DNA of 54,881 nt from Actinomycetota bacterium (GTDB lineage: Bacteria; Actinomycetota; Aquicultoria; Aquicultorales; JAMCWL01). The notes beneath the pieces are model-generated. The model was not told the DNA's origin. It was given only the letters and a program-made list of their open reading frames with translations, and ran no database searches. A program made the translations under genes and the position numbers. Shown piece after piece: positions 18,575-28,253 of this stretch (its first letter is position 1; the number at the start of each line of letters is the position of its first letter). Where the stretch lies: assembly GCA_023481285.1 (NCBI GenBank), contig JAMCWL010000054.1, forward strand, positions 1-54,881, in the 5' to 3' direction.

Positions 18575-20476
18575 CTAGCGAAGTATGCGAGCTTCCCCGT
18601 GGCGGCGGGTGAGGCCGGTCGTGTCAAAATAGTTTAGCAGAGGTAACGCGTACTTTCTAGAAGTCCCAAGGAGCTGGCGGAACTCCGAGACGCTTATCTC
18701 TTTATCGGCAAATCTCTCTTTGAGGAGGCGCTTTGCCTCTTCGACGCTTTCAAAACCAAAATAGAACTCGTGGGAGACCCTGACCGCCCGCTTTTCTCTT
18801 GCCAGATGGTCGAGAAGGGTAACAAGCTTCCTGTCTTCAACCTTAAGCTCACCGCCGAGCTCGGCGACCTCCGGTGGGGAGTAGCCTGACTCTTTAAGGC
18901 GCTCTTCAATCTTTTCCAGCAGGGCCTTATCTTCAGCGCTGAGGGTGACCTTGGCCGACGGATCAGCGGCGAGCGCTCCCTCGAGAATAATGCGACCGCT
19001 CGCCGTCAAGCGCGAAAGAAGAACGTCGAATTCGCGTTCGGGCATCTTGGGAAAGAGATCGGCTTTAAGTTGCTGCTTTGCCACCCCGTGGCTCAGCGGA
19101 TTCTCCTTGTGGAAAGCGGAGAGACGCCGCATGATCGCATCTTCTTTCTCCCCGATCTCGCTTGCCAGAGAGAAGTATTCCTTGTCCAGTTTGACCTGGA
19201 TTACCTCACCGCCTTCAGCAAGAGCCCTGAGCACCTTTTTCAGGAGGGTTTCGGTGAGCTCCGTCTTCTTCAACGCGTCCGCAAAGCTCATGATACCGGC
19301 GCCACCGAGGACGAACTTTATGAGATCGGCCTCGTTTCCCTCCAATCTGACCTCAAGCCTTTCAAATAGGCCCTTTTCATTCTTCCGGTGCTTGGCCGGA
19401 TGGCTATCCAGCACCCTGCCCCCGCCTATCGTCTCTATCGGCGAGTAACTCCTCACCACGAACCGATCACCATAGCGGGGCACGATCGGTTCCTCCAGCC
19501 TAAGCTGGGCGAAAGCCGACTCGCCCGGCCTTAAAGCCTCCCGATCAAAGAGGACGATCCTGGCGAGAGCCTCCTTTGTTCCGTGATGGACGCGGACGCG
19601 GGTGCGGTCCTTGAGCTCTCTTGCCCCTCTGAGAAGCGTGAATCGAACGTCGATCATGAAACTCGGCGATAGAAAAGCCGGAGCGGTCACGACGTCGCCC
19701 CGTTCGATCTCCTCTTTACCGAGACCGACGAGGTTGAGAGCGACCCTCTGCCCGGCCACCGCGGTCCCCACCTTTTCGCCATGGACTTGAATGCTCCTTA
19801 CCCTGGCCTGCCTTCCTGACGGCTGGATGAGGACAAGCTGGTCGGGGGCTAGCTCCCCGGACCAGAGCGTACCGGTGACGACCGTGCCGGCGCCCGCCAT
19901 GGAGAAGACCCGGTCCACAGGAAGTCTTGCCGGTGCGTCGTCCCTTCTCTCTTTAACCTCTGACACCACCTCGTCAAGCGCAAAACGCAGCTCATCGAGG
20001 CCCTTCCCGGTTTTAGCGGAAACGGCGACGATGGAGGCGCCGGCAAGCGAGGTTTCTGCGAGGAGATTGCGCACATCTTCCTCGACTAGGGCGAGCCAGT
20101 CCCCATCGACGAGGTCCGACTTGGTTACGGCGACGACGCCTTCGGTTATCCCCAGAAGATCGACGATGGCCAGGTGCTCCCTCGTCTGTGGCATCACCCC
20201 GTCATCCGCCGCCACGACGAGAAGCACAAGGTCGATACCGCTCGCGCCGGCGAGCATGTTTCTGACGAATCTCTCGTGACCGGGTACATCGACGACGGCA
20301 AGGCGCTGGCCGGAGTACAGGTCAAGGTGGGCGAAGCCGAGCTCTATCGAGATGCCCCGTTTCTTCTCCTCCGCCAGGCGGTCCGTGTCAATACCGGTAA
20401 GCGCCTTAACAAGAAGAGTCTTTCCATGATCGATATGGCCGGCCGTACCCAGGACGAGCGGTCTCAACTTAAGCAT
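18575..20476 (-). CDS. selB: Selenocysteine-specific elongation factor SelB
   Basis: MLKLRPLVLGTAGHIDHGKTLLVKALTGIDTDRLAEEKKRGISIELGFAHLDL; winged-helix C-terminus; start placed at ATG 20476 (ORF track extends to 20737). Confidence 0.95.
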   Translation of the reverse strand: MLKLRPLVLGTAGHIDHGKTLLVKALTGIDTDRLAEEKKRGISIELGFAHLDLYSGQRLAVVDVPGHERFVRNMLAGASGIDLVLLVVAADDGVMPQTREHLAIVDLLGITEGVVAVTKSDLVDGDWLALVEEDVRNLLAETSLAGASIVAVSAKTGKGLDELRFALDEVVSEVKERRDDAPARLPVDRVFSMAGAGTVVTGTLWSGELAPDQLVLIQPSGRQARVRSIQVHGEKVGTAVAGQRVALNLVGLGKEEIERGDVVTAPAFLSPSFMIDVRFTLLRGARELKDRTRVRVHHGTKEALARIVLFDREALRPGESAFAQLRLEEPIVPRYGDRFVVRSYSPIETIGGGRVLDSHPAKHRKNEKGLFERLEVRLEGNEADLIKFVLGGAGIMSFADALKKTELTETLLKKVLRALAEGGEVIQVKLDKEYFSLASEIGEKEDAIMRRLSAFHKENPLSHGVAKQQLKADLFPKMPEREFDVLLSRLTASGRIILEGALAADPSAKVTLSAEDKALLEKIEERLKESGYSPPEVAELGGELKVEDRKLVTLLDHLAREKRAVRVSHEFYFGFESVEEAKRLLKERFADKEISVSEFRQLLGTSRKYALPLLNYFDTTGLTRRHGEARILR

Positions 20477-21881
20477 CACCGCCGGACAATGCGATTCTGA
20501 AGGCCTCCACGAGCTCCTTCTCCTCGTCCGGCTGAATCGTTCTGGGATCGATAAGGAGGGCGTCGTCCTTGACGCGGACGACGACCGGTGAGCCCCCCGC
20601 CAGCAAACCGGCTTCGAGGGCGGCGCAGGAGATCCGGGGGCGCACGACGACCACCGCGGTGGGTATTTCGGCGAGCGGCAACGATCCGCCGCCGACGCGG
20701 GCGACCTCGCGGTCAACGGAGATGTCGGCGAGCCCACCGGCTACGCCGGCGATTCTCTTGGCAAGTCGATCGGCTCGCCGCTTAACGGATGCCTTATCTT
20801 CAGTGATCATCCGCAGGGTCGGATTGGTGGTAACCACTTTTTCAAGATCGAGATACTCTTTGAGCGTGGTCTCGAGAGCCGCGATCGTCATCTTGTCCAG
20901 CCGGATCGCCCTGGCCAGCGGGTGCTTCTTCATCTTGTCGATGTACTCTTTCCGGCCGACGATTATGCCGGCCTGCGGGCCGCCCAGCAGCTTATCACCC
21001 GAGAAGGTGACGATATCGACGCCGGCTTCAATGGACTCCTGAACCGTCGGCTCGTAGGGAAGCCCGAACCTTCTCAGATCGACAAGGACGCCGCTCCCGA
21101 GGTCCTGCATTACCGGGATGGAAATCTCCCGCCCCAACTCGACGAGCTCGGCGAGGGCCGCCTCGTGGGTGAAACCGACGATGCGGAAGTTGCTGGGGTG
21201 TACCTTCATAAGGAGAGCGGTCTCCTCGGTCACCGCCACCCGGTAGTCGGAGGCGTAGGTCTTATTGGTCGTGCCGATCTCTTTGAGAACGGCGCCGCTC
21301 TGGCGCATCACGTCCGGGACCCGAAACGAGCCGCCGATTTCGACGAGCTCACCGCGCGAGACGATGGCCTCCTTGCCGGCGGCCATGGCGGAGAGGGCCA
21401 GGAGCACAGCGGCGGCGTTGTTGTTGACGGCCATCGCGGCCTCAGCGCCGGTCAGCTCGCACAGGATTCTCTCGATGTGCGAATGCCTGCTCCCCCTCTC
21501 TCCCGTTTCCAGGTTGAACTCAAGATTTGAGTAGCTGGAAGCGGCCAGAACGGCCGCCTTTATTGCGGAAGCGGAAAGAAGCGACCGGCCCAAGTTGGTG
21601 TGGATCACCACACCGGTCGCGTTGATCACCTTTTTGAGCGAGGGTTCGAACTTCGCTTCGAGCCAGCCTTGAAGATCGCGCGCCAGCTTTTCGATGGAGA
21701 GATCGCGCCCCCCGCTTGCGTCCCCATCCTCAAGAATTTCCCGGCGCCAGGCGTCGATAACGCTCCTGACCCCGTCAACGACGAGGTCCCGAGGATACCG
21801 CCCGGTCAGCTCTTGCACCACCGGGGCCTCGAGGACCGCGTCGACTTTCGGAAGGGAGCGCAAGTTTTCGCTTTTGCCCAC
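20469..21881 (-). CDS. selA: L-seryl-tRNA(Sec) selenium transferase SelA
   Basis: INATGVVIHTNLGRSLLS; FSGDKLLGGPQAGIIVGRKEYI; overlaps selB start. Confidence 0.95.
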   Translation of the reverse strand: MGKSENLRSLPKVDAVLEAPVVQELTGRYPRDLVVDGVRSVIDAWRREILEDGDASGGRDLSIEKLARDLQGWLEAKFEPSLKKVINATGVVIHTNLGRSLLSASAIKAAVLAASSYSNLEFNLETGERGSRHSHIERILCELTGAEAAMAVNNNAAAVLLALSAMAAGKEAIVSRGELVEIGGSFRVPDVMRQSGAVLKEIGTTNKTYASDYRVAVTEETALLMKVHPSNFRIVGFTHEAALAELVELGREISIPVMQDLGSGVLVDLRRFGLPYEPTVQESIEAGVDIVTFSGDKLLGGPQAGIIVGRKEYIDKMKKHPLARAIRLDKMTIAALETTLKEYLDLEKVVTTNPTLRMITEDKASVKRRADRLAKRIAGVAGGLADISVDREVARVGGGSLPLAEIPTAVVVVRPRISCAALEAGLLAGGSPVVVRVKDDALLIDPRTIQPDEEKELVEAFRIALSGGDA

Positions 21882-21995
21882 GGTACTAGCTCCTTAGTAT
21901 CTTAGTCCCCTGGTACCTTGGTGTTGGCGTCTCGGCGCCTCAGCACGTCTCCGGGAAGCAGGGTGCCATAATGGTAGGATACCAGAATCAGAATA

Positions 21996-22598
21996 CTAAA
22001 ATGTAATCACCTTACCGGCCCCCATAAGGAGCTCTATAAAATTATACATGTTTGAGACGCTTCCCACAGCCACTTTATCTTTGAGGCCATAAAAGTCGAG
22101 GCAAGTCCCGCACGCGAGAATCTCAACACCGAAATCGGCCAGCTTGGACAGCGGCTCCAGAACGGCGGAGCCTTCTGATACCAGCTTGACGCCGGAGTTT
22201 ATGAATATGAGCTTCTCGGGTCGAGCATCAACTTCGACGAGCGCTCCGAAGAAGCTCTTCCTCAAGAGGCGCCCGAGCTCATCGTCGCCCCTCCCAATGG
22301 CCTCGGAGTTAACGACCCAGGCCACCCCCGTTCCAGCGCCGGACACTTTGACCGCTTGCTCACCCGACACTGGACCGGGCTGTCCAGCGGCGGGCAGCCG
22401 TTTTATCGTCACCCGGAAATCGGCGCCCTCGACGTCGATGCCGGCCGCCGCCCCCAACGAGCGCGCCATCTCGGCGACGTTTTCAGCGGATGAACGCTCA
22501 CTGACCAGAACGGCGATCTCATCATCCGAATCCAGCGCTTTTTTTGTCAGGATCACCGGCTGAGGACAGGAAAGACCTCGGGCATCGATCGTTTTCAT
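21996..22598 (-). CDS. yedF: YedF-like selenium-metabolism sulfurtransferase (TusA/SirA domain plus DsrE-like domain)
   Basis: MKTIDARGLSCPQPVILTKKALDS; C-terminal VEILACGTCLDFYGLKDKVAVGSVSNMYNFIELL; ATG 22598 preferred over the ORF-track start. Confidence 0.85.
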   Translation of the reverse strand: MKTIDARGLSCPQPVILTKKALDSDDEIAVLVSERSSAENVAEMARSLGAAAGIDVEGADFRVTIKRLPAAGQPGPVSGEQAVKVSGAGTGVAWVVNSEAIGRGDDELGRLLRKSFFGALVEVDARPEKLIFINSGVKLVSEGSAVLEPLSKLADFGVEILACGTCLDFYGLKDKVAVGSVSNMYNFIELLMGAGKVITF

Positions 22599-22637
22599 GG
22601 GACCTCCTTCAAGAAACCAGAAATCGGAAAGGATGTT

Positions 22638-22790
22638 ATTGCGAGGAGCGAAGCGACGAAGCAATCTCATCTACACCGTAATCAGCGCCTCCAATGTGAA
22701 CCATTCCTATTATGGCGATACCATAGGGCGCTATTCGCGTTTATCGTGAGATTGCTTCGGGTCTTGAAGGGCAGACCCCTCGCAATGACA
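22638..22790. repeat. Inverted repeat of the TTGCGAGGAGCGAAGCGACGAAGCAATCTC family
   Basis: attgcgaggagcgaagcgacgaagcaatctcat (22638-22670) facing gtgagattgcttcgggtc...cccctcgcaatgaca (22746-22790). Confidence 0.7.
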
Positions 22791-22914
22791 CCTGCTCGCC
22801 CGTGAACCCGGCAACCCCATCCACCGCGAATAGCGCCTCAGATAAACACATAAAGACTCCAAGAAACCATGAAACTAAGAGACTAGAGGCGCCATCCAGC
22901 ATCCAGTATCTGCC

Positions 22915-23946
22915 TTATGCAACTTCTATTTGGCCGGGCTTGCCCTCCAGTGCCTCTCCGATGATCGCTCTCGTCTCGACTCCTCTGACTGCAAGAGCCT
23001 GGATGAGGGGGTCGACCTTGCCCGGTTCGACGCCGATAAGAAGCCCGCCGGACGTCTCGGGATCGAAAAGGAGCTCGATTGGCAGGACGTCGGTTTGCAC
23101 GTCAACATGATTCGCCAGAAAGGCCTGGTTGTTCCTGGCCCCCCCAGGGACCATACCCTCTTTCGCCAGGTCGACTGCTCCATTGTGGACCGGTATGCTC
23201 ACCGCCTCCATCCTGGCGGCGAGACCGCTGGCCAGGGTCATCTCGTGCAGATGGCCGAGGAGACCGAAGCCGGTTATATCCGTGGCCCCATCGACGCCGA
23301 CCTCCTGCATCGCCTCGGAAGCCGCACGGTTCAGTTTGGCGGCCGAGATGATGGCGTCCATGATCTCTTCTTCGGAGACCACCCCTCCTTTGAGCGCCGT
23401 GGTGAGTATCCCCACCCCGATCGGCTTCGTAAGAACCAGTTTGTCGCCCGGCTTGAGGCCGGCGTTGGTCACCAGCTTATCCAGATCGATTATGCCCGTC
23501 ACTGCCAGACCGTATTTGGGCTCATTGTCCTGGATCGTATGGCCGCCGACGATGAGCGCGCCCGCTTCCCTGACCTTTTCGTGGCCGCCGAGCATGATCT
23601 CTCCCAAAAGATCAAGCCCAAGACCGCATGGGAAGGCGGCCAGGTTCAGGGCGGTGATGGGCGTGCCCCCCATCGCATAGATGTCCGAGAGGGCGTTTGC
23701 CGCCGCGATCTGTCCGTATAAGCGGGGCGAGTCGACGACGGGTGGGAAGAAGTCCACCGTCTGTAGAAGCGCCCGTCCATCTTCCAGGCGGAAGACGGCG
23801 GCGTCGTCTGAGGTCTCGAACCCGACGATCAGCTCGGAGGCCTCTTCCGCCGGCAGCCAGCTCAAGGCGTCTTTCAGGTCTCCCGGACCCACTTTAGCGG
23901 CTCAGCCCGCTTTGCTTGAAAGTTGAGTAAGGCGTACTTCCTTCAT
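22915..23946 (-). CDS. selD: Selenide, water dikinase SelD; selenocysteine-containing (in-frame UGA at 23902-23904, codon 15)
   Basis: Upstream of the tracked ORF (start 23892) the same frame reads ATG...: MKEVRLTQLSSKAG-U-AAKVGPGDLKDALSWLP; UGA sits at the catalytic Cys/Sec position of SelD. Confidence 0.92.
23876..23890 (-). promoter_or_regulatory. Candidate bacterial SECIS apical hairpin in selD mRNA
   Basis: GGGUC-CGGGA-GACCU hairpin starting 12 nt after the UGA. Confidence 0.5.
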
Positions 23947-24214
23947 GCAATCACACCTCTATCTCGAATATAAAATTTACTTATATTTCGGCATATTAGC
24001 ATCCCCCGCGGCCTCGGTAAAGATCTCAAACCTTAATCAAGACCATATCCAGCACCTATCCTTGCATCGGCAAGAGGTAAGAACAGGCCTTTAGCGTCAC
24101 TTTTTTCGCTTTCCAATAGGTTTGGTGAACGTTAAATATGGGTATCTAACGTATAGTATGCTGGCTGGCTTTCGACCCCGCCCATATGCTGCAATAGCTA
24201 AGTCTGGCAAAAAA

Positions 24215-24307
24215 GCCGGCAGCCGTTCCTTAAATCTAAAGAAAAGTGAAGAATCGGCCGATAAGGTCAGTGTATAGTGCACTAATTGTGTAGAACGGCT
24301 TGCCGGT
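24215..24307. other. Long imperfect inverted repeat upstream of the NlpC/P60 gene
   Basis: GCCGGCAGCCGTTC (24215-24228) versus GAACGGCTTGCCGGT (24293-24307), enclosing palindromes ATCGGCCGAT and TAGTGCACTA. Confidence 0.55.
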
Positions 24308-24437
24308 GGCTACTACGTGCGTTAGAATGAACCCCGGATGTCAAATAGCAGGACAAATCCTGCAGCAGTGGGCAGGCTGTCGCAGTTTTAGCAATAGACG
24401 CAGAACTAATCGAAGCTAGCAAACAGAGAGGTGACGA

Positions 24438-26033
24438 ATGAACCGCAGCAGAACATCCAGACGCGCGCTGGTCGCGCTACTCACCTTCCTTCTCATTATT
24501 CTGCAAGTTGGAGGGGCTTTTGCAAGCGGCTATTCAACCAGGATGGCCGCGGTCAACGAGGCGACCCGACATCTTGGCGAACCCTATGTTTGGGGTAGCG
24601 GCTGGCCGCCGGGCTTCGACTGCTCCGGCTATATCAACTATGTCATGATGCTCGCAGGCGTGAGCGGTTTTTACTCCGGCGCGTACTCCCATGGACCGAC
24701 CTCCGACATCCATGCCGAGAGCCTCTCCTATCCGATCGAGGTCAACCAGCTCGCACCGGGCGACCTCCTCTTCCTCGATAGAACTTACGACGCCAACTAC
24801 GACGGCGTGCTCAATTACCTTGATAATTGGACGCACGTCGGCGTCTACGAGGGTAATGGATCGATCCTCCAGGCTGGAGGGGGCGGGGTCTCACGCCGCC
24901 TGCTGACGGACTGGACGAGCCTCGGCTACAAGCCATACGCTACAAGCTTCGCAGGAGCCCGCCGGATTAAATCGAACCTCTTCCCGGGAGGCGACTCTTC
25001 ATTCGACGCCAAAGAAGGCATCAATTACTTCGCGGGCGATTTTAACGGCGATGGAAAAGACGACGTCGTCGCATTTCAGGATTATACGAGAGGCGCGACA
25101 GGGATATGGTCGTACATCACGAAAGCGACCGGGACCATCGATACCTCCACCCCCGCCAACATCACCCTTGCCCCGTCGCTCACCTGGTTGAGCGCTAACG
25201 GCGCTTATTACTGGAAAAACGCGAAGTCCGTCGCCGTCGACTTCGATGGAGACGGCAAGGCCGACATTCTCTCCCTCTACAATTACGGCGGGACAAAGAC
25301 GGGCATCTTCCTATTCAAGTCGACCGGAAATGGATTTGTCGTCTCAAAAGTTTTTGAAAGCCAGTACTGGGATTGGAACAACACCAAGCTCGTGGTCGGC
25401 GACTTCAACGCCGATGGGAAGCAGGAGGTACTCGCCTTTTACACCTACGGAGGGAGTAAAACGGGCGTCTTCCTCTTCAAGCTTAACGCGTCGGGACAGT
25501 TCGATTACCCGAAGATGATATTCTACTCCCCCTACTGGAACTGGAGCCAGACCAAGCTTATAGCCGGTAAGAACAGAGGAGGCAAGCAGGATAACGTCAT
25601 CGCCGTCTATGATTACGGGGGCACGACGACGGGGCTCTGGCTCTTCGCCTTCGATGCGAACGGCGATCTAGTATACCCGACGTTGATCTTCTCCTCGCCA
25701 TACTGGGATGCCGCCAGGTCGACTTTTGCGATGGGCGACATCAACAACGACGGCAAGGACGATATTCTGGCCTTCTACAACTACGGCGGGTCCCACACAG
25801 GCATTCACGCCTTCTACTCGACTGGGGCTTCCTTTGCCTATCCAAACCTGGCCTTCGACTCCAACCAGTGGGACGCGAGCCGGAGTGCCTTTCTCCCAGG
25901 CGACTTCAATGGGGATGGCGAGGTCGAGATTATGGCCGTGTATAATTACATGAATGGGCCGACCGGCGCCTTCCTGTTCGCACCCGCCAACAACAAGCTG
26001 CTCGTCTACGGGCCCGTCTGGTCCGGTCCTTAA
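24438..26033 (+). CDS. Secreted NlpC/P60 cell-wall peptidase with FG-GAP/VCBS-like repeats
   Basis: Signal peptide; EPYVWGSGWPPGFDCSGYINYVM, NWTHVGVYEGNGSILQA; repeated GDFNGDGKDDVVAF / YNYGGTKTGIFLF units. Confidence 0.88.
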   Translation: MNRSRTSRRALVALLTFLLIILQVGGAFASGYSTRMAAVNEATRHLGEPYVWGSGWPPGFDCSGYINYVMMLAGVSGFYSGAYSHGPTSDIHAESLSYPIEVNQLAPGDLLFLDRTYDANYDGVLNYLDNWTHVGVYEGNGSILQAGGGGVSRRLLTDWTSLGYKPYATSFAGARRIKSNLFPGGDSSFDAKEGINYFAGDFNGDGKDDVVAFQDYTRGATGIWSYITKATGTIDTSTPANITLAPSLTWLSANGAYYWKNAKSVAVDFDGDGKADILSLYNYGGTKTGIFLFKSTGNGFVVSKVFESQYWDWNNTKLVVGDFNADGKQEVLAFYTYGGSKTGVFLFKLNASGQFDYPKMIFYSPYWNWSQTKLIAGKNRGGKQDNVIAVYDYGGTTTGLWLFAFDANGDLVYPTLIFSSPYWDAARSTFAMGDINNDGKDDILAFYNYGGSHTGIHAFYSTGASFAYPNLAFDSNQWDASRSAFLPGDFNGDGEVEIMAVYNYMNGPTGAFLFAPANNKLLVYGPVWSGP

Positions 26034-26162
26034 TGAAACGCTTGTCTCTTACCCAAAGACCGCTTCTTAAGAGTTATGGTAGGATATGAGCGACATTTTG
26101 GATTTACGGCAGCCAGCGTAGAGTGGGTGGGCCAAGTAGTTGGATTGCCAAGGAGGAGATCT

Positions 26163-26660
26163 ATGGTCATCGATAAGCAGGGGAGATTATTTGGAAAGCT
26201 AAATGCGGTCGACGCCGCCATCGTCTTCGCGCTCGTAGCCGGCGTCGTCCTTTTCGGGGCGCGTCGCTTCGGGGCGGTTAAAATCGGTCCTCCCGAGGAG
26301 AAGCCCGTCACCTTACAGCTCCTCACCGATGCGGTCACTCCGGAGACGGTCGCAAATATCGATAAGAACGGGCAGCTTTTCCTCATAATCGGGGTCGACT
26401 CCGTGCCTCTAGGCAAGATTACGGATATCTCCAGCCGCCCGGCAGAAGTGCGAATAGAGCACAGCGTGACCGGTAAGGTGACTTACGCCGCCGACCCGCG
26501 CCGTAGCCAGCTCCTTCTTACCATAAAAGGCAAGGGCACGCTAACCAAGCAGATTGTAACGATTTCGGGAAACACGGTTCTCGTCGGCGACAAAGTCGGG
26601 CTTAAGACCCAGCGAACGCGGTTTGACGCGGAAATCGTCCAGCTTAAATATGGGGAATAG
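26163..26660 (+). CDS. DUF4330-like membrane-anchored protein
   Basis: MVIDKQGRLFGKLNAVDAAIVFALVAGVVLFGARRF N-terminal anchor; start at ATG 26163. Confidence 0.6.
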   Translation: MVIDKQGRLFGKLNAVDAAIVFALVAGVVLFGARRFGAVKIGPPEEKPVTLQLLTDAVTPETVANIDKNGQLFLIIGVDSVPLGKITDISSRPAEVRIEHSVTGKVTYAADPRRSQLLLTIKGKGTLTKQIVTISGNTVLVGDKVGLKTQRTRFDAEIVQLKYGE

Positions 26661-26663
26661 CTC

Positions 26664-28253
26664 GTGAAAGATTTCGGGGCCTTCGACGGCATCGCCAGAT
26701 CGAGCTCGGCTTTTCGAATCGGCGAGCGGTTCGATCAAGAAAGCGAAATAGCGCTCGCAGGTAGCCTTACCGGTCGGATGCTTGACGCATTCGCCCGCCT
26801 GCTGGCCGGAAGCGCGATAGCTCGCTATCTCAAGCGGGAGACAGCCTACCGCTCGATCCTCTCGTCGAGCTTTGTGGCGAGATTGCTCACCGCTCTCTTC
26901 GAGGCTTTGCACAGGCCCGTGGCTCGAGTCGCCAGCCTCATCGACGGTAGTTTTACGGGCTGGCGCCGGATCTGGGCCGGCTCACGGGTCTCCGACTACT
27001 GGCGGTATCTCTACCGCTTTGAAACAGGCGTGGTCTTTTTGGCCCTCTTCATTCCGGTCGAGCTCTACCTCTTTCAATTCCTACCCAGAACCGTCAAGTA
27101 CCTCGTTGAGCTCGGGCTGTTCGTCATGACGGGAGTGCTCTTCCTCTCCGCCCTGGCCGGGCGGCGAAGGTTTTTCTGGACCGAGCTGGAACTACCCGTC
27201 TCGGCTTTCGCCGTGGTGGCCTTGTTATCGGCCGTCGTCAACGGCGTGCCCCTCATAATAACGATTGCAGGGATAAGGGCTCTCCTTCAGTTCTACCTCC
27301 TCTATTTCATCGTCGTTCAAGCCAGCTTCGACCGCGTCTGGTTGAAGCGGCTCGTCCTCGGTCTGCTCGGCTTTGCCGTGCTTCTGGCCCTCTTCGGGCT
27401 TACGCAGAAGCTTACCGGCGTCAAAACGCCCATTATGGTGGACATCAGAGAGACGACGATCAAGGGTAGGATAATCTCGACGTTCGCCAACCCGAATAAT
27501 TTCGGTGGTTTTCTCCTACTCATGCTTCCAGGAGCGATAGCGCTCTTTGTGACCCGTGTCAAAGCCGGTCTCCGATTCTTTGCCGGCTTTGCCGTCCTGG
27601 CCATGCTGCCGGCCCTGATCTTCACTTACTCGCGCGGGGCCTGGATCGGTTTCGGGGCGGCCCTCGTCATCCTCTCGATCCTCCTTGACAGGCGGATCCT
27701 CGTCGGTCTTGCCTTGGCCGTTGTCGCTCTTTTCGTGCTCGTCCCAAATGTCATCGACCGGTTGGCGTTCGCTCTCAGTACCAGCTATATAAAGACAAGC
27801 ATAGAGGCAGGCCGTCTCTTTTACTGGCAAAAAGCGCTGGACATCATGATGACCAATCCCCTCCTCGGGGTCGGCCCCGGGCGCTTTGGCGGAGCGGTTG
27901 CCGCCGTCTTCGGGGCGCCGGCCAACGCCCTCATCGGGCTCGCGCCGAACTATAAGCTCTGGGTGGACAGCCAGATCTTTCAGGTCATCGCCGAGCTCGG
28001 TATGCTCGGGCTTGCGGTCTTCTTTTGGGTTCCGCTCACCTTCGTTAAAAACGCCATCGCCTTCATGAAGAGAGAGGAAGATCCATTTTGGCGGGCGTAC
28101 GCGGCGGGTGCGATCGCCTCCATAACGGGCATTCTGATCCAGGGGGTGGTCGTCGGCGTCTGGGAGACGCACCAAATCTCGGCCTTTTTCTGGTTGACCA
28201 TGGCGATCGTCATGTCCCTTGCCATTCGCGTAAGCTCAGGGGCTGATGCTTAG
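26664..28253 (+). CDS. O-antigen ligase/polymerase (Wzy/WaaL-like) membrane protein
   Basis: Multiple TM helices; ISTFANPNNFGGFLLLMLPGAIALF; TYSRGAWIGFGAALVILSIL; NPLLGVGPGRFGG. Confidence 0.85.
   Translation: MKDFGAFDGIARSSSAFRIGERFDQESEIALAGSLTGRMLDAFARLLAGSAIARYLKRETAYRSILSSSFVARLLTALFEALHRPVARVASLIDGSFTGWRRIWAGSRVSDYWRYLYRFETGVVFLALFIPVELYLFQFLPRTVKYLVELGLFVMTGVLFLSALAGRRRFFWTELELPVSAFAVVALLSAVVNGVPLIITIAGIRALLQFYLLYFIVVQASFDRVWLKRLVLGLLGFAVLLALFGLTQKLTGVKTPIMVDIRETTIKGRIISTFANPNNFGGFLLLMLPGAIALFVTRVKAGLRFFAGFAVLAMLPALIFTYSRGAWIGFGAALVILSILLDRRILVGLALAVVALFVLVPNVIDRLAFALSTSYIKTSIEAGRLFYWQKALDIMMTNPLLGVGPGRFGGAVAAVFGAPANALIGLAPNYKLWVDSQIFQVIAELGMLGLAVFFWVPLTFVKNAIAFMKREEDPFWRAYAAGAIASITGILIQGVVVGVWETHQISAFFWLTMAIVMSLAIRVSSGADA

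Noticed and set aside
22930-23721. 263-aa plus-strand ORF opposite selD
   Set aside because: Shadow ORF of the selD coding region.
24285-24437. c-di-AMP (ydaO) riboswitch upstream of the NlpC/P60 gene
   Set aside because: Genomic position would fit, but I could not match the conserved ydaO core; only a generic foldback is supported.
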